Source of the DNA: an uncultured Streptococcus sp.
GTDB lineage: Bacteria; Bacillota; Bacilli; Lactobacillales; Streptococcaceae
Direction of reading: 5' to 3'
Assembly: GCA_934216185.1 (NCBI GenBank)
Contig: CAKQBM010000031.1
Span: forward strand, 1-14,213
DNA length: 14,213 nucleotides
The notes beneath the pieces are model-generated. The model worked only from the letters and a program-made list of their open reading frames with translations. It had not been told where the DNA came from and did no database searches. Below are positions 13,793 to 14,213 of this stretch, in pieces. The position numbers and the translations under genes are program-made. Numbering within the stretch: position 1 is the stretch's first letter; the number at the start of each line of letters is the position of its first letter.

Positions 13793-14213
13793 AGAAAAAA
13801 GACCTGATAAAACAACTGGTTTCAGAGATTGAAATGGGAAGGGTTAGGACGCTGGGAATCTACGGCCATGGAGCTTCAGGGAAATCAACTTTTGCTCAAG
13901 AATTGTACCAAGAACTTGATTCCCAAAAGGTAAATTTACTAGAAACAGATCCCTATATTACCTCAGACCGTCATCTGGTAGTACCCAAGGACGCGTCGAA
14001 TCAAAAGGTAACAGCATGTCTGCCAGTGGCGCATGAACTGGCGAGTTTACGGAGAGATATCCTGGCCTTGCAGGCGGGTATGGATGTCTTGACAATTGAA
14101 GAGCCTTGGAAGGCTAGTGAGGTCTTGTCAGGAGCCAAACCAGTTCTGATTGTCGAAGGGATGTCTGTAGGCTTTTTACCCAAGGAACTCTTTGACAAAA
14201 CCATCTGTTTCTA
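13789..14213 (+). CDS. Uridine kinase-like P-loop NTPase, 3'-truncated by window edge
   Basis: The frame starts with ATG at 13789, overlapping the nrdG stop as ATGA, and stays open to the window end (141 codons). Residues 26-34, GHGASGKST, are a Walker A loop. LLETDPYITS (Asp55) and VLIVEGMSVGFLPKELFDKTI occupy the places of the metal/substrate and VEG motifs of uridine kinases and phosphoribulokinase-like proteins. The substrate cannot be decided from the fragment; nucleoside phosphorylation would fit the ribonucleotide reductase setting (inference). The remaining C-terminal part lies beyond the window. Confidence 0.85.
   Translation, partial: MKKKDLIKQLVSEIEMGRVRTLGIYGHGASGKSTFAQELYQELDSQKVNLLETDPYITSDRHLVVPKDASNQKVTACLPVAHELASLRRDILALQAGMDVLTIEEPWKASEVLSGAKPVLIVEGMSVGFLPKELFDKTICF

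Noticed and set aside
14001..14204. Minus-strand ORF near the right edge
   Set aside because: It is antisense to the P-loop kinase frame, which has a Walker A motif and a 4-bp overlap with nrdG.

Overview
The window reads as a chromosomal segment of a low-GC Gram-positive coccus of the Streptococcus pneumoniae/mitis group. The basis is two BOX elements (boxA ~59 bp, boxB 45 bp, boxC ~50 bp modules), a SigX-type cin-box, extended -10 promoters (TGnTATAAT), and the order spxA - ireB - ruvX - DUF1292 - folC - cls - nrdD - nrdG, which I remember from pneumococcal and related genomes. All genes lie on the + strand. Both ends are cut: a magnesium-type P-type ATPase loses its N-terminal third on the left, and a uridine-kinase-like P-loop protein runs off the right edge.

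Layout. 1-1806: 3' part of an MgtA/MgtB-like ATPase. 1942-2340: an Spx-family regulator (SpxA2 type) with its own promoter and terminator. 2381-2776: a composite BOX element in which one BOX appears inserted inside another. 2803-3372: a lipoprotein. 3459-4469: the compact trio ireB - ruvX (yqgF) - DUF1292 behind one strong promoter. 4468-4764: a non-coding stretch with a terminator merged with the stop codon, four 49-50 bp tandem repeats each carrying two small stem-loops, and a second strong terminator. 4821-6071: a FolC-type Mur ligase family enzyme. 6157-6609: a short Gln/Ser-rich lipoprotein. 6730-6834: a second BOX, without boxB, in the leader of cls. 6855-8387: cardiolipin synthase.

8435-10180: a competence-linked unit. 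A perfect cin-box (TACGAATA) lies directly ahead of an unlisted 47-codon ORF with a strong ribosome binding site. A large membrane protein resembling GT-C glycosyltransferases follows, and it also has its own housekeeping promoter. 10184-13792: the anaerobic (class III) ribonucleotide reductase system, with a pair of NrdR-like operators, nrdD, a 46-codon basic ORF, a GNAT acetyltransferase and the activase nrdG. nrdG overlaps the P-loop kinase gene by 4 bp.

Most genes are ordinary core genes. The least explained structures are the covarying tandem stem-loop array at 4468-4683, the nested BOX at 2381-2776, the cin-box/47-aa ORF/internal promoter arrangement at 8435-8642, and the NrdR operator pair at 10182-10242, which also looks like the terminator of the preceding gene. 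No phage, insertion sequence, CRISPR, rRNA or tRNA was seen.
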